Shown here in pieces: positions 6,039-12,800 of a stretch of 17,951 bases of DNA; the first letter of the stretch is position 1; every line of letters begins with the position of its first letter. The position numbers and the translations under genes are program-made. The notes below the pieces were generated by a model. That model saw nothing but the letters and a program-made list of their open reading frames with translations, was not told the DNA's origin and made no database searches. The stretch comes from a bacterium. Its GTDB lineage: Bacteria; Desulfobacterota; JAPLJL01. The DNA lies in the NCBI GenBank assembly GCA_028713675.1, contig JAQTNV010000066.1, positions 1 through 17,951 on the forward strand. Direction: 5' to 3'.

Positions 6039-7259
6039 ATGCCATTCGCCAAAATTGAAACAGCCATCCAGGAGATCCAGAAGGGTCACATGATCATCCT
6101 TTCGGATGACGAGGACCGGGAAAATGAAGGCGATCTCATGGTCGCGGCCGAAAAGGTAACCCCCGAAATCATCAATTTCATGGCCACCCACGGCCGGGGC
6201 CTGATCTGCCTGGCCCTGACCGAGGAAAGACTCCGGGAGTTGAACCTTTCCCCGATGGTGGCGGAAAATACCGCTTCTTTCGGGACCGCCTTCACGGTTT
6301 CCATCGATGCCCGGGAAGGCACCACCACCGGGATTTCCGCCTATGACCGGGCCACGACCATCCTGGCCACCATCGACCCGAAGACCAAGCCGGAAGACCT
6401 GGCCCGCCCCGGACACATTTTTCCCATCCGGGCCCGGAAGGGCGGGGTCCTGGTCCGTACCGGGCAGACCGAGGGTTCGGTCGATCTGGCCCGCCTGGCC
6501 GGATTAAAGCCCGCGGCGGTGATCTGTGAAATCATGAAAGAGGACGGCACCATGGCCCGCCGGCCCGATCTCGAGGTTTTCGCCGGGCGCCACGGGCTCA
6601 AGATGGCCACCATCGCCGACCTGATCAAGTATCGGATGAAATATGAAAGCCTGGTCCACCGGGTGGCGGCCTCCCCGGTTCCCACCAGTTACGGAGGGGA
6701 ATTTATGGCCATTGTCTATGAGAGCGAGGTGGATAAAAACCAGCACCTGGCCATGGTCAAAGGCGAGATCTCCCCGGATGAACCGATCCTGGTCCGGGTG
6801 CACTCCGAATGTGTCACCGGTGATGTTTTCGGCTCGGAACGCTGCGACTGCGGGGACCAGCTGCACCGGGCGATGGAGATCATCGACCGGGAGGGCAAGG
6901 GGGTTATCCTCTACATGCGCCAGGAGGGCCGGGGCATCGGCCTGGCCAACAAAATCAAGGCTTACGCCCTCCAGGATGAGGGCCAGGACACGGTTGAGGC
7001 CAACCAGTCCCTGGGCTTCGCCGCGGATCTCCGGGATTACGGGGTCGGGGCCCAGATCCTCCGGGATCTCGGGCTGAAGAAAATGCGGATCCTGACCAAC
7101 AATCCCAAGAAAATGGTCGGCCTGGAGGGATATGGCCTCGAAATGGTGGAACGGGTCCCGATTGAGATCACTCCGACGGAAAAAACTCTTTCTTATCTGA
7201 CCACCAAGAAGGAAAAGATGGGTCATATCCTGAAAATCCCGAAAACGGGGAAAAAATAA
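6039..7259 (+). CDS. ribBA: Bifunctional 3,4-dihydroxy-2-butanone-4-phosphate synthase / GTP cyclohydrolase II
   Basis: The two domains supply both starting branches of riboflavin synthesis, from ribulose 5-phosphate and GTP. The N-terminal half (about 1-200) shows the acidic metal/substrate loop [10 protein letters not shown] at 23-32 and the [11 protein letters not shown] block. The C-terminal half (about 206-400) is GTP cyclohydrolase II with zinc ligands Cys258, Cys269 and Cys271 (SECVTGD...CDCGDQ) and the RQEGRGIGL motif. Total length 406 is typical of the fusion. The ATG at 6039 has a strong AAGGAG upstream. Both active centres look intact. A TGACGAT-type array starts right after the stop. 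Confidence 0.97.
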   Translation: MPFAKIETAIQEIQKGHMIILSDDEDRENEGDLMVAAEKVTPEIINFMATHGRGLICLALTEERLRELNLSPMVAENTASFGTAFTVSIDAREGTTTGISAYDRATTILATIDPKTKPEDLARPGHIFPIRARKGGVLVRTGQTEGSVDLARLAGLKPAAVICEIMKEDGTMARRPDLEVFAGRHGLKMATIADLIKYRMKYESLVHRVAASPVPTSYGGEFMAIVYESEVDKNQHLAMVKGEISPDEPILVRVHSECVTGDVFGSERCDCGDQLHRAMEIIDREGKGVILYMRQEGRGIGLANKIKAYALQDEGQDTVEANQSLGFAADLRDYGVGAQILRDLGLKKMRILTNNPKKMVGLEGYGLEMVERVPIEITPTEKTLSYLTTKKEKMGHILKIPKTGKK

Positions 7260-7260
7260 T

Positions 7261-7295
7261 TGACGATTTACGAATGACGATTGACGAGTGAAAAC
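7261..7295 (+). repeat. Degenerate heptamer array, TGACGAT family, after ribBA
   Basis: Exact 7-nt units start at 7261, 7268, 7275, 7282 and 7289. Three are TGACGA-type, one TTACGAA and one TGAAAAC. TGA occurs at 7261, 7275, 7282 and 7289 and so covers all three frames. The array starts one base after the ribBA stop. Confidence 0.85.
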
Positions 7296-7311
7296 CAAAC
7301 AAGCTAATAAA

Positions 7312-7374
7312 ACTCTTGGCTCTATGCTCCCTCCGGGCCGTAGGCCCTACGGGCCGGAGGCTATGCCCTATGCT
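7312..7374 (-). repeat. GCATAGG-family heptamers flanking a GC-rich hairpin, upstream of ribH
   Basis: Read on the minus strand, units of the GCATAGG/ATAGAGC family lie at 7361-7374 (two units) and 7312-7332 (three units). Between them sits the hairpin 7330-7360: CCTCCGG and CCGGAGG as outer stem, a G-G mismatch, CCGTAG and CTACGG as inner stem, and loop GCC. There is no T-run, so this is not a standard terminator. The hairpin looks inserted into, or grown within, a heptamer array. Confidence 0.7.
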
Positions 7375-7417
7375 GATATAAATCAGATCAACAAGATATA
7401 AAGAAGGGGGGAAAACC

Positions 7418-7894
7418 ATGGTCAAGATTCATGAAGGAAAACTCCAGGCGCAGGGTCTCAAGTTTGACCTCGTCGTAAGCCGGTTTAACAACTTCATCAG
7501 CGAAAGGCTCCTCGAGGGGGCCCTGGACGCGCTCCGCCGCACCGGGGCGGACGAGGCCAAAATCCGGGTTTTCCGGGCGCCGGGAGCGTTCGAGCTCCCG
7601 ATGGTGGCCCGGGCCCTGGCCCAGAAAAAGGAAGCCGACGCGATCATCTGCCTGGGGGCCCTGATCCGCGGGGGAACCCCCCATTTTGATTTCATCGCCG
7701 CCGAAGTCACCAAGGGGGTCGCCCAGGTCGCCCTGGAAAGCAGGATCCCGGTCAGCTTCGGGGTGATCACCGCCGACAGCCTCGAGCAGGCGATCGAGCG
7801 GGCCGGAACCAAGGAAGGCAACAAGGGTTTTGAGGCGGCCCTGGCCGCGGTCGAACTGGCCAACCTGTTCCGGGAAATGAAAGTCAAAGCTTAA
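7418..7894 (+). CDS. ribH: 6,7-dimethyl-8-ribityllumazine synthase
   Basis: This enzyme condenses the RibB and RibD products into lumazine, the substrate of RibE; in many bacteria it forms a 60-subunit shell. It has 158 residues. Visible motifs are SRFNNFI at the substrate pocket, the phosphate-binding APGAFELP, the [12 protein letters not shown] segment with the catalytic-position His89, and [11 protein letters not shown]. The ATG at 7418 follows an AAGAAGGGGGGA ribosome binding site. nusB starts 3 nt after the stop, so ribH and nusB are almost certainly cotranscribed. Confidence 0.97.
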   Translation: MVKIHEGKLQAQGLKFDLVVSRFNNFISERLLEGALDALRRTGADEAKIRVFRAPGAFELPMVARALAQKKEADAIICLGALIRGGTPHFDFIAAEVTKGVAQVALESRIPVSFGVITADSLEQAIERAGTKEGNKGFEAALAAVELANLFREMKVKA

Positions 7895-7897
7895 AAG

Positions 7898-8341
7898 ATG
7901 GGGCGGAAGCAGGACCGGGCGATGATCCTCCAAACCCTCTACGCCCTGGAGGTGGGGAAGGATTTTCAGATGACGGCGGCCGAGGAATTCTGGCAGCACC
8001 GCGGCCTGAAGCAAACCCCTTCCCGTGAATTCATCGCGGCCACCGTCTCCGGGGTTTTGGACCACCTGAAGGAAATCGACCGTCGGATCGAAAAGTGCTC
8101 CCAGAACTGGAAACTCACCCGGATCGCCGCGGTGGAACGCTCCATCCTGCGCATCGCCGCCTTCGAACTCCTTTACGTCCCGGAAACCCCGGCCCGGGTG
8201 GCCATCAACGAAGCGATCGAATTGGCCAAGATTTACGGGGGCAAGGATTCCTCCGGCTTTGTCAACGGAATCCTGGATCAGTTGGCCCGCGCGGCCAGGA
8301 GCGAACCCGGTGAAGGTAAAACTGGTAAATCCTCCGGTTGA
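7898..8341 (+). CDS. nusB: Transcription antitermination factor NusB
   Basis: NusB binds boxA RNA with NusE (S10) and supports rRNA antitermination. The 147-residue all-helical protein shows the family signatures: an N-terminal R-x3-M-x-LQ-LYALE segment, ERSILRIAAFELLY, the VAINEAIELAKIYG helix, and SSGFVNGILDQLAR. The gene starts 3 nt after ribH, and its ribosome binding site probably lies in the end of ribH. The C-terminal tail (GEGKTGKSSG) is outside the conserved fold and overlaps the next gene by 32 nt. The ribH-nusB pairing is widespread in bacteria. Confidence 0.96.
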   Translation: MGRKQDRAMILQTLYALEVGKDFQMTAAEEFWQHRGLKQTPSREFIAATVSGVLDHLKEIDRRIEKCSQNWKLTRIAAVERSILRIAAFELLYVPETPARVAINEAIELAKIYGGKDSSGFVNGILDQLARAARSEPGEGKTGKSSG

Positions 8342-8882
8342 CCGTTATTCCGCCGATATCCTGCTGGTTTATTTTTTCTCCCGCGAGCGGCCGCTCAAGG
8401 GTGAAACCGGCCGGATCGACTGGTGGCTGGAAGGGCAGCTCTCCAGAAATCTCATGTCCGGCTGGATCCAGGGGGACTTCAGTGAAAAACTCCTTTCGAA
8501 TTCCGCCCGGAGAATCGCCTCTCCGCGGATCCTCCTCAATGGGCTGGGTCCGCCGGAGCATTTCACCGCCGAGCGTTACCAGGCCCTGGTCAACCTGATC
8601 GCCCAGACGGTTGTGGGGATGGGGCTGAACAAGCTGATCACTCCGCTTCCGGGATTTCACCTTCCCTTCTGGTCCCCCCCGGACATCACCCCTTCCCTGG
8701 CCGCCGAACTCCTGGTGGAAGCCGTGGCCCTGGCCTTCCCGGCGCTTCCGGATTCCTTTCGGGAACCGGAGATGCTGATCGCGTCCTCCCCGGACAAACA
8801 GGACGAGATCTTTCTCGGCGCCCAGCAGGTGAAGGTTAATCTGAAAGAACGGGTGGATTTGGAAGTCAGGATCGGCGAATAA
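8310..8882 (+). CDS. Stand-alone leucyl aminopeptidase (M17) N-terminal-like domain protein
   Basis: 190 residues from a GTG start. The sequence resembles the macro-like N-terminal domain of cytosolic leucyl aminopeptidases: a strand DILLVYFF, an ETGRIDWWLEGQLSRNLMSGWIQGDFSEK segment, a strand before ILLNGLGPPEHFT, and the helix bearing MGLNKLITPLP. It stops before any catalytic M17 domain: no NTDAEGRL-type motif is present and there is room only for one domain. The GTG at 8310 is chosen over earlier codons because AGGAG lies 8 nt upstream. It overlaps the end of nusB by 32 nt, suggesting coupling. Function is unknown. Oligomer scaffold or ligand-binding roles are conceivable. Confidence 0.7.
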   Translation: MKVKLVNPPVDRYSADILLVYFFSRERPLKGETGRIDWWLEGQLSRNLMSGWIQGDFSEKLLSNSARRIASPRILLNGLGPPEHFTAERYQALVNLIAQTVVGMGLNKLITPLPGFHLPFWSPPDITPSLAAELLVEAVALAFPALPDSFREPEMLIASSPDKQDEIFLGAQQVKVNLKERVDLEVRIGE

Positions 8883-8884
8883 CT

Positions 8885-8912
8885 GCATAGGGCATAGGGC
8901 AAAGAGCAGAAA
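8885..8912 (+). repeat. Degenerate heptamer array, GCATAGG family
   Basis: Four exact 7-nt units start at 8885, 8892, 8899 and 8906: GCATAGG twice, then GCAAAGA and GCAGAAA. The array begins 2 nt after the stop of the M17-domain gene. A closely similar array lies at 17797-17831. Confidence 0.85.
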
Positions 8913-8934
8913 AAAACAGGCCAACAGGAGGCCG

Positions 8935-9012
8935 GCGCAACCTTCAGGTTGCGGGAATGTTTGTCCTGCTTTTAACTCGAAACCAGAAACCCGAAACCAG
9001 AAACTGATTTAA
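8935..9012 (+). repeat. Leader element A, copy 2, upstream of cdsA
   Basis: Hairpin CGCAACCT-TC-AGGTTGCG (8936-8953), then a GCGGGA...TCCTGC weak stem, then four exact 7-nt units ending in AAAC (8977, 8984, 8991, 8998) and TGATTTAA directly before the cdsA ATG. It matches 3721-3799 before ribD almost base for base. The stem change (TTTAGG to TTCAGG) falls in the loop, so hairpin 1 is preserved. Confidence 0.8.
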
Positions 9013-9014
9013 TC

Positions 9015-9884
9015 ATGACTGAAGAACTTAAAAAACGTCTGATGACCGCCGCGGTGGCGGTTCCGATTCTCCTCCTCCTTATCTACGTGGGAGGGATCCC
9101 CTTCCTCCTTCTGATTATCACCTTTATTATTGCCGGGATCTGGGAATTGAACCGGATTCTGGAAAGCCGGGGGTATCATCCCCAACCGGAGATTTCCCTC
9201 CTGGCCGGGGCGGGGATGGCGTTGGTGGCTTATTCCGGCAATGCCCTGTATCTCAACATGTACCTGACGCTGGCGCTTCTGGCCATCCTGATCTTCCAGC
9301 TCGGCCGCCAGGACGTCTCCCTGGCCATGAACGGCTTCTCGACAACCATCGCCGGGGTTTTTTACATCGGCTGGCTACTCAGCCACGCGGTCCTGGTCCG
9401 GAACTTCGGCCTTTCCCTCCGGACCGAGAGCGTTAAGTCCGTCTTTCTCCTGAGAGACAGCCATCTTGGCCACGATGTGGGGCTTTTCTTCACCATCATG
9501 GTCCTGGCCTGCGTTTTCCTGAACGACACCGGGGCCTATTTCGCCGGGAAAAACCTGGGCAAGAAAAAACTCTCGCCCACCATCAGCCCCAATAAAACCT
9601 GGGAGGGCTTCTGGGGAGGGCTGGTCACTTCCTGGGTTACCGCCTGCCTGGTCAACCTGATTTTCCAGTCACATTTCAGCTACCTGCACTGCCTGGCAAT
9701 CGGCACCCTGGTCGCGGTCTTCGGCACTCTGGGGGATCTTCTGGAATCCCTGATCAAACGGGACGCCAGGATCAAGGATTCCGGCACCTTTTTCCCCGGC
9801 CACGGGGGCGTGCTCGACCGGCTGGATTCGATCCTATTCTCTTTCCCGGTCGTATATTATTACTTGCGAATTATCTTTTCTTAA
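9015..9884 (+). CDS. cdsA: Phosphatidate cytidylyltransferase (CDP-diacylglycerol synthase)
   Basis: CdsA makes CDP-diacylglycerol from CTP and phosphatidate in the inner membrane, the branch point of phospholipid synthesis. The 289-residue protein has several hydrophobic segments from residue 9 on. It carries the full family signature at 245-271: Ser245, Lys248-Arg249, Lys254-Asp255, His263-Gly-Gly, Asp268-Arg269 and Asp271. The SPNKTWEGFWGG block upstream of it is also typical. The ATG at 9015 lacks a Shine-Dalgarno and abuts the repeated leader element. The usual neighbours (uppS, frr, dxr) are absent. The gene converges on the SDR gene with a 7-nt gap. Confidence 0.96.
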   Translation: MTEELKKRLMTAAVAVPILLLLIYVGGIPFLLLIITFIIAGIWELNRILESRGYHPQPEISLLAGAGMALVAYSGNALYLNMYLTLALLAILIFQLGRQDVSLAMNGFSTTIAGVFYIGWLLSHAVLVRNFGLSLRTESVKSVFLLRDSHLGHDVGLFFTIMVLACVFLNDTGAYFAGKNLGKKKLSPTISPNKTWEGFWGGLVTSWVTACLVNLIFQSHFSYLHCLAIGTLVAVFGTLGDLLESLIKRDARIKDSGTFFPGHGGVLDRLDSILFSFPVVYYYLRIIFS

Positions 9885-9891
9885 AACGAAT

Positions 9892-10725
9892 CTAACTTTT
9901 CACACTGAGAAGAAGCCGCGTGATCCTCTTCATGATGTAATGGTAGAGGGGAAAACAATAGCGCCGGCAGAACAGAACAACCTTGATGTCAAACGAGGTG
10001 ATCACCAGGAATTTCTCTTTCTCCACCGCCTTCAATATGAGCGCCGCCACCCGCTCGGGGGAAACGGCATGCCCCGAGAACTTTTCCTTGATCTCCTTCA
10101 CCCGGGGATTTTCCGGATCCACCCCCAGGATCTCCACGGTATTCTTGAGCGGCGTCTCCACCGCCCCGGGGCAGACCACCGTCACCCCGATCGAGTGACG
10201 CGCGAGATCGTAGCGGAGCACCTCGGAGAGCCCGTAGAGCCCGAACTTGGCGGCCGCGTAGGCCGCGTGCAGGGGCGCGCCGAAGAGCCCCGAAGCCGAA
10301 GAAATGTTGACCACGTGGCCCCTCCCGGCCCGGATCATCCCCGGGAGGAAGCTCTCGATCCCGTGGATCGGCCCCCAGAGGTTCACCTTGATGATTTTCT
10401 GCCAATGGGCGTGGGTCGTGTCCTCCACCAAAGCGTAGAGGGCAATCCCGGCGTTGTTCATGATGACATCCATCGGTCCCGCTTCCCGCTCCACCTGGTC
10501 AGCGAAACCTTTCACCGCCTCGTAATCCGAGATGTCGAAGGCGCTCGCCCGCCCGACCGTCCCGCCCGAGTTCACGACCAGCCCCGCTGTCTCCTCCAGC
10601 CCTTTCTTATTAATATCGGTCAGAAACAACCGGCAACCCCGGCGGGCAAAGGCCAGCGCGGTGGACCGCCCGATCCCGGAGGCGGCCCCGGTGATAAAAA
10701 CCTTTAATCCAGGCTCGATCTTCAT
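9892..10725 (-). CDS. Short-chain dehydrogenase/reductase (SDR) family oxidoreductase
   Basis: 277 residues from the ATG at 10725, chosen because GGGAGGG lies just upstream; an earlier in-frame start would add 17 residues of non-family sequence. Classical SDR features: TGAASGIG at 12-19, NNAG at 90-93, and active-site Ser143, Tyr156 and Lys160. Asp37 after the second strand suggests NAD(H) rather than NADP(H) use, which is inference. The protein is longer than FabG (about 245). The extra C-terminal part (VVLFCRRYCFPLYHYIMKRI) is aromatic and basic and might associate with membrane. The substrate is unknown. It could not be assigned as the missing FabG. Confidence 0.88.
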   Translation of the reverse strand: MKIEPGLKVFITGAASGIGRSTALAFARRGCRLFLTDINKKGLEETAGLVVNSGGTVGRASAFDISDYEAVKGFADQVEREAGPMDVIMNNAGIALYALVEDTTHAHWQKIIKVNLWGPIHGIESFLPGMIRAGRGHVVNISSASGLFGAPLHAAYAAAKFGLYGLSEVLRYDLARHSIGVTVVCPGAVETPLKNTVEILGVDPENPRVKEIKEKFSGHAVSPERVAALILKAVEKEKFLVITSFDIKVVLFCRRYCFPLYHYIMKRITRLLLSVKS

Positions 10726-10887
10726 TGGTTTTCCCTCCCGGTTTTTTCGGAAAATCCTTCCCTTTGATCTTATCACAGCTGTCCGGAAGCAATGCCATGC
10801 GGAAAATATCCGTGCTTTTTCCGAAAATTGTTATAAGCTAAAAAGACTTGAATTGGAAAACCGGGGGAAGGAACGATTGAGGATAAA

Positions 10888-10901
10888 AAGTTTATAAACT
10901 T
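10888..10901. promoter_or_regulatory. Perfect 14-nt palindrome in a divergent promoter region
   Basis: AAGTTTATAAACTT is a perfect inverted repeat ending 12 nt before the ATG of the secreted SRPBCC gene. It lies in the 188-nt gap between this gene and the divergent SDR gene. It could be an operator or overlap a -10 element. A short AT-rich palindrome can also arise by chance. Confidence 0.3.
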
Positions 10902-10913
10902 ATTCTAATTCAG

Positions 10914-11576
10914 ATGAAATCCTATAACTATTCATGCTTCCTGATCGGATTGATACTCCTCTCCGGGGCGGGGCTCGCCCGGGCGGGAGATTCCGCCCCC
11001 GGCCCCTTTACCTCGCCGGTCCTCTCGCAATTCTCCCCGGCCAACGCGAAGAAACTCCTCGCCGGAGAGGCCGTCTTTGAGCCGGTGATCACCAAAAGGC
11101 CGGACGGAAAAGATGAGGGGCACGGGCGGGGCGCGGTGCTCATCCACCGGCCCGTGGAGGAATGCTTCCGGATCTTCCTCGATCTGGACAAACAATATCT
11201 TTATATTCCGAAAATGACGGTAAGCCGGGTGCTCGAGCGAAATGGCAACCGGGTACGGATGTACAAGGAACTCGATTTCCTGGTTGCCGTTGTCAAATAT
11301 ACGCTGATTGTCACCATCGTCCCGGAGGATCACCGGGTCGACTTCATTACCGACCCAACGGGGAAAAACAGCTATAAACTTTCCGCCGGCTTTTTCCGTT
11401 TTGAAAAGGTGGACGAAAAAACCACTCTTTTATTCTACGAGATGACCCGGCTGGAAATGGGGTTCAAGGTCCCCGGTTTTATCAAGACTTATCTGTCCGC
11501 CCGTGATCTGCCCAAGATCGTCCTGAACATCAAAAAAAGGATCGAATCCGGCGGAACCTGGGTTAAAGGCCAATAG
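10914..11576 (+). CDS. Secreted SRPBCC/START-like domain protein
   Basis: 220 residues with a good signal peptide: a hydrophobic run at about 8-20, then a likely cleavage after Ala-Arg-Ala near residue 24. The mature part (about 70-205) fits the SRPBCC (Bet v1/START-like) hydrophobic-ligand fold: a strand GRGAVLIHRPVEECFRIFLD leading to a helix, an IPKMTVSRVLERNGNRVRM hairpin, and a closing long helix near the C-terminus (DLPKIVLNIKKRIESGG). It would act in the periplasm. The gene is divergent from the SDR gene; a joint role in lipid or ligand handling is speculation. No Shine-Dalgarno is evident before the ATG at 10914. The specific ligand is unknown. Confidence 0.75.
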   Translation: MKSYNYSCFLIGLILLSGAGLARAGDSAPGPFTSPVLSQFSPANAKKLLAGEAVFEPVITKRPDGKDEGHGRGAVLIHRPVEECFRIFLDLDKQYLYIPKMTVSRVLERNGNRVRMYKELDFLVAVVKYTLIVTIVPEDHRVDFITDPTGKNSYKLSAGFFRFEKVDEKTTLLFYEMTRLEMGFKVPGFIKTYLSARDLPKIVLNIKKRIESGGTWVKGQ

Positions 11577-11614
11577 GAGACGAGCGGGAGCGGCCGGCTG
11601 CCTGCTCCTTTTTC

Positions 11615-11642
11615 TGCTCATTGCCTACTGCCTACTGCTTAC
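11615..11642 (-). repeat. Degenerate heptamer array, GTAGGCA family, containing the trmO stop
   Basis: Four exact 7-nt units start at 11615, 11622, 11629 and 11636 (plus-strand TGCTCAT, TGCCTAC twice, TGCTTAC). Read with trmO on the minus strand, the trmO stop TAA is in the first unit and TAG follows at offsets 7 and 14. All three frames are therefore closed within 17 nt. Confidence 0.85.
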
Positions 11643-12142
11643 TTTTTTGGTTTCGACCATGGGCTTTTGAGATTTCTCCTGATCCACCCGTTATTGGCTT
11701 TTGATTTCACGTCGGCGTCCTTGATGTACGGCTTGATATCGAGCAAGGGTGTCCCGTCCAGGAGATCAAGCCCGGTGGTACATATTTCATTTCCCCTGAT
11801 TTTTTTTATCCGGGTGATGGTCAGCCCGATCGGGTTGGGGCGCTGGGGTGAGCGGCTGGCGAAAACCCCCACGACTTTCCCCCGGGCCCAGGGGGGGCTG
11901 ACCCGAATGGGATATTTCTTCCCCGATTTGTGCAGGTAAGCGATCACGTAGATATATTTGAACTGCTTGAGCTGATCCAGCCCCCCGATGTATTCGGGGT
12001 CGAGCACCAGCCGGAAGTCCCCCTTATCGTTTTCCCGGCCGTGATGAGGCGCCTTCTCTTTGTATGGCGATTTTACATATCCGATCGGTTTCAACCGCCA
12101 TCCGGAAGTTGATCGTTGTTTTTTCTTGGCTTTCTGGCTCAT
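11639..12142 (-). CDS. trmO: tRNA (adenine(37)-N6)-methyltransferase, TrmO/TsaA family, short form
   Basis: TrmO-family proteins use S-adenosylmethionine to methylate N6 of t6A37 in tRNAs. The 167-residue protein has the TsaA beta-barrel domain: IGYVKSPYKEKAPHHG at 20-35, the SAM-site block FASRSPQRPNPIG at about 94-106, and LDLLDGTPLLDIKPYIKDAD at about 125-144. E. coli TrmO is about 235 residues, and the C-terminal tRNA-binding domain is missing here. Short TsaA proteins are known from archaea and some bacteria, so this may be a natural form. The first 14 residues are basic and precede the domain. Activity on tRNA is therefore likely but not certain. Confidence 0.88.
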   Translation of the reverse strand: MSQKAKKKQRSTSGWRLKPIGYVKSPYKEKAPHHGRENDKGDFRLVLDPEYIGGLDQLKQFKYIYVIAYLHKSGKKYPIRVSPPWARGKVVGVFASRSPQRPNPIGLTITRIKKIRGNEICTTGLDLLDGTPLLDIKPYIKDADVKSKANNGWIRRNLKSPWSKPKK

Positions 12143-12295
12143 TGAGTTTCTCCCCCGTTTGTACCGGTTTTCCCATATATTTTACTTTTTCGGTCAACAA
12201 ATGGATATAATGTTTTTCGAATGATGTTGCATTGACACAGCTCTCGCCGGCAAGATACAATTTAACTTTGATTCTCCTCCCGAAAGGAGCAGATT

Positions 12296-12631
12296 ATGAC
12301 CCAAAAGTATAAAACCAACCCGTTCAAATCCGGCAACCCCATGGCCAGGGCCTTAGCTAATCTGATCAAGCATCAGGTCGATGCCATGATCACCATGCAG
12401 AGCGTGCGGACATTCGAGAATTTTACCAAGATCAAAAATGACCTGCACCACCTCGATCAGCGCCTGGCCGAACTGACGCCGCGCTCAGGAGAAGAAACCC
12501 AGTCCATCCAGAGAGGGAGAAGGATGATAATCCGCAAGGACTGCCGCGTCCCCGGTTGCTGGAAACCGGCCAAGTCCCGGGGCCTGTGCGGGACCCATTA
12601 CCAGGCCGCCAGAAGAAAAGGGAAGTTCTAA
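12296..12631 (+). CDS. Small hypothetical protein with C-terminal zinc-finger-like motif
   Basis: 111 residues, function not recognised. The N-terminal two thirds are polar and probably helical (residues 13-60, with a possible short coiled coil at about 45-60). The C-terminus has Cys83-X4-Cys88-X9-Cys98-X2-His101 in the pattern CxxPGCxxPxxxRGLCxxHY. This resembles short zinc-binding tails seen in small proteins of deltaproteobacteria and myxobacteria, and the basic stretch after it could contact nucleic acid. The ATG at 12296 has a strong AAAGGAGC upstream, which supports real translation. It is transcribed alone, toward the bidirectional terminator. Confidence 0.65.
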   Translation: MTQKYKTNPFKSGNPMARALANLIKHQVDAMITMQSVRTFENFTKIKNDLHHLDQRLAELTPRSGEETQSIQRGRRMIIRKDCRVPGCWKPAKSRGLCGTHYQAARRKGKF

Positions 12632-12655
12632 ATTAAATTCTACTAATATTATGCC

Positions 12656-12731
12656 AATCTCCCCTTGCCCCTCTTTGAAAAAAGAGGGGTAACTTTATCC
12701 CCCTTTTTCAAAGGGGGACGGAAGGGGGATT
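12656..12731. repeat. MITE-like element with CCCCTTT palindromes
   Basis: The ends are inverted (AATCTCCCCTT / AAGGGGGATT). Inside are two hairpins: CCCCTCTTT-GAAA-AAAGAGGGG (12668-12689) and CCCCCTTT-TTC-AAAGGGGG (12699-12717). A related fragment lies at 17850-17884. No coding capacity, so any movement would need a transposase acting in trans. Confidence 0.65.
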
Positions 12732-12742
12732 TTCCAGAGGAA

Positions 12743-12777
12743 AAAAGCCGCCCCGGCTTACTGCCGGGGCGGCTTTT
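12743..12777. terminator. Bidirectional Rho-independent terminator
   Basis: A perfect 15-nt inverted repeat (12743-12757 and 12763-12777) has core AGCCGCCCCGGC and a 5-nt loop. An A-run before it and a T-run after it allow termination in both directions. It lies between the convergent zinc-finger-like gene and tpiA. Confidence 0.92.
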
Positions 12778-12800
12778 ATTTATCCGAACCGATTATTACT

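Noticed and set aside
7330-7360. GC-rich hairpin as a Rho-independent terminator for ribBA
   Set aside because: No T-run follows on either strand, and the following genes ribH and nusB belong to the same pathway cluster.
9892-10725. SDR gene as the missing fabG
   Set aside because: Longer than FabG, with a hydrophobic-basic C-terminal extension and no fatty-acid neighbours. The SDR motifs alone do not support FabG.
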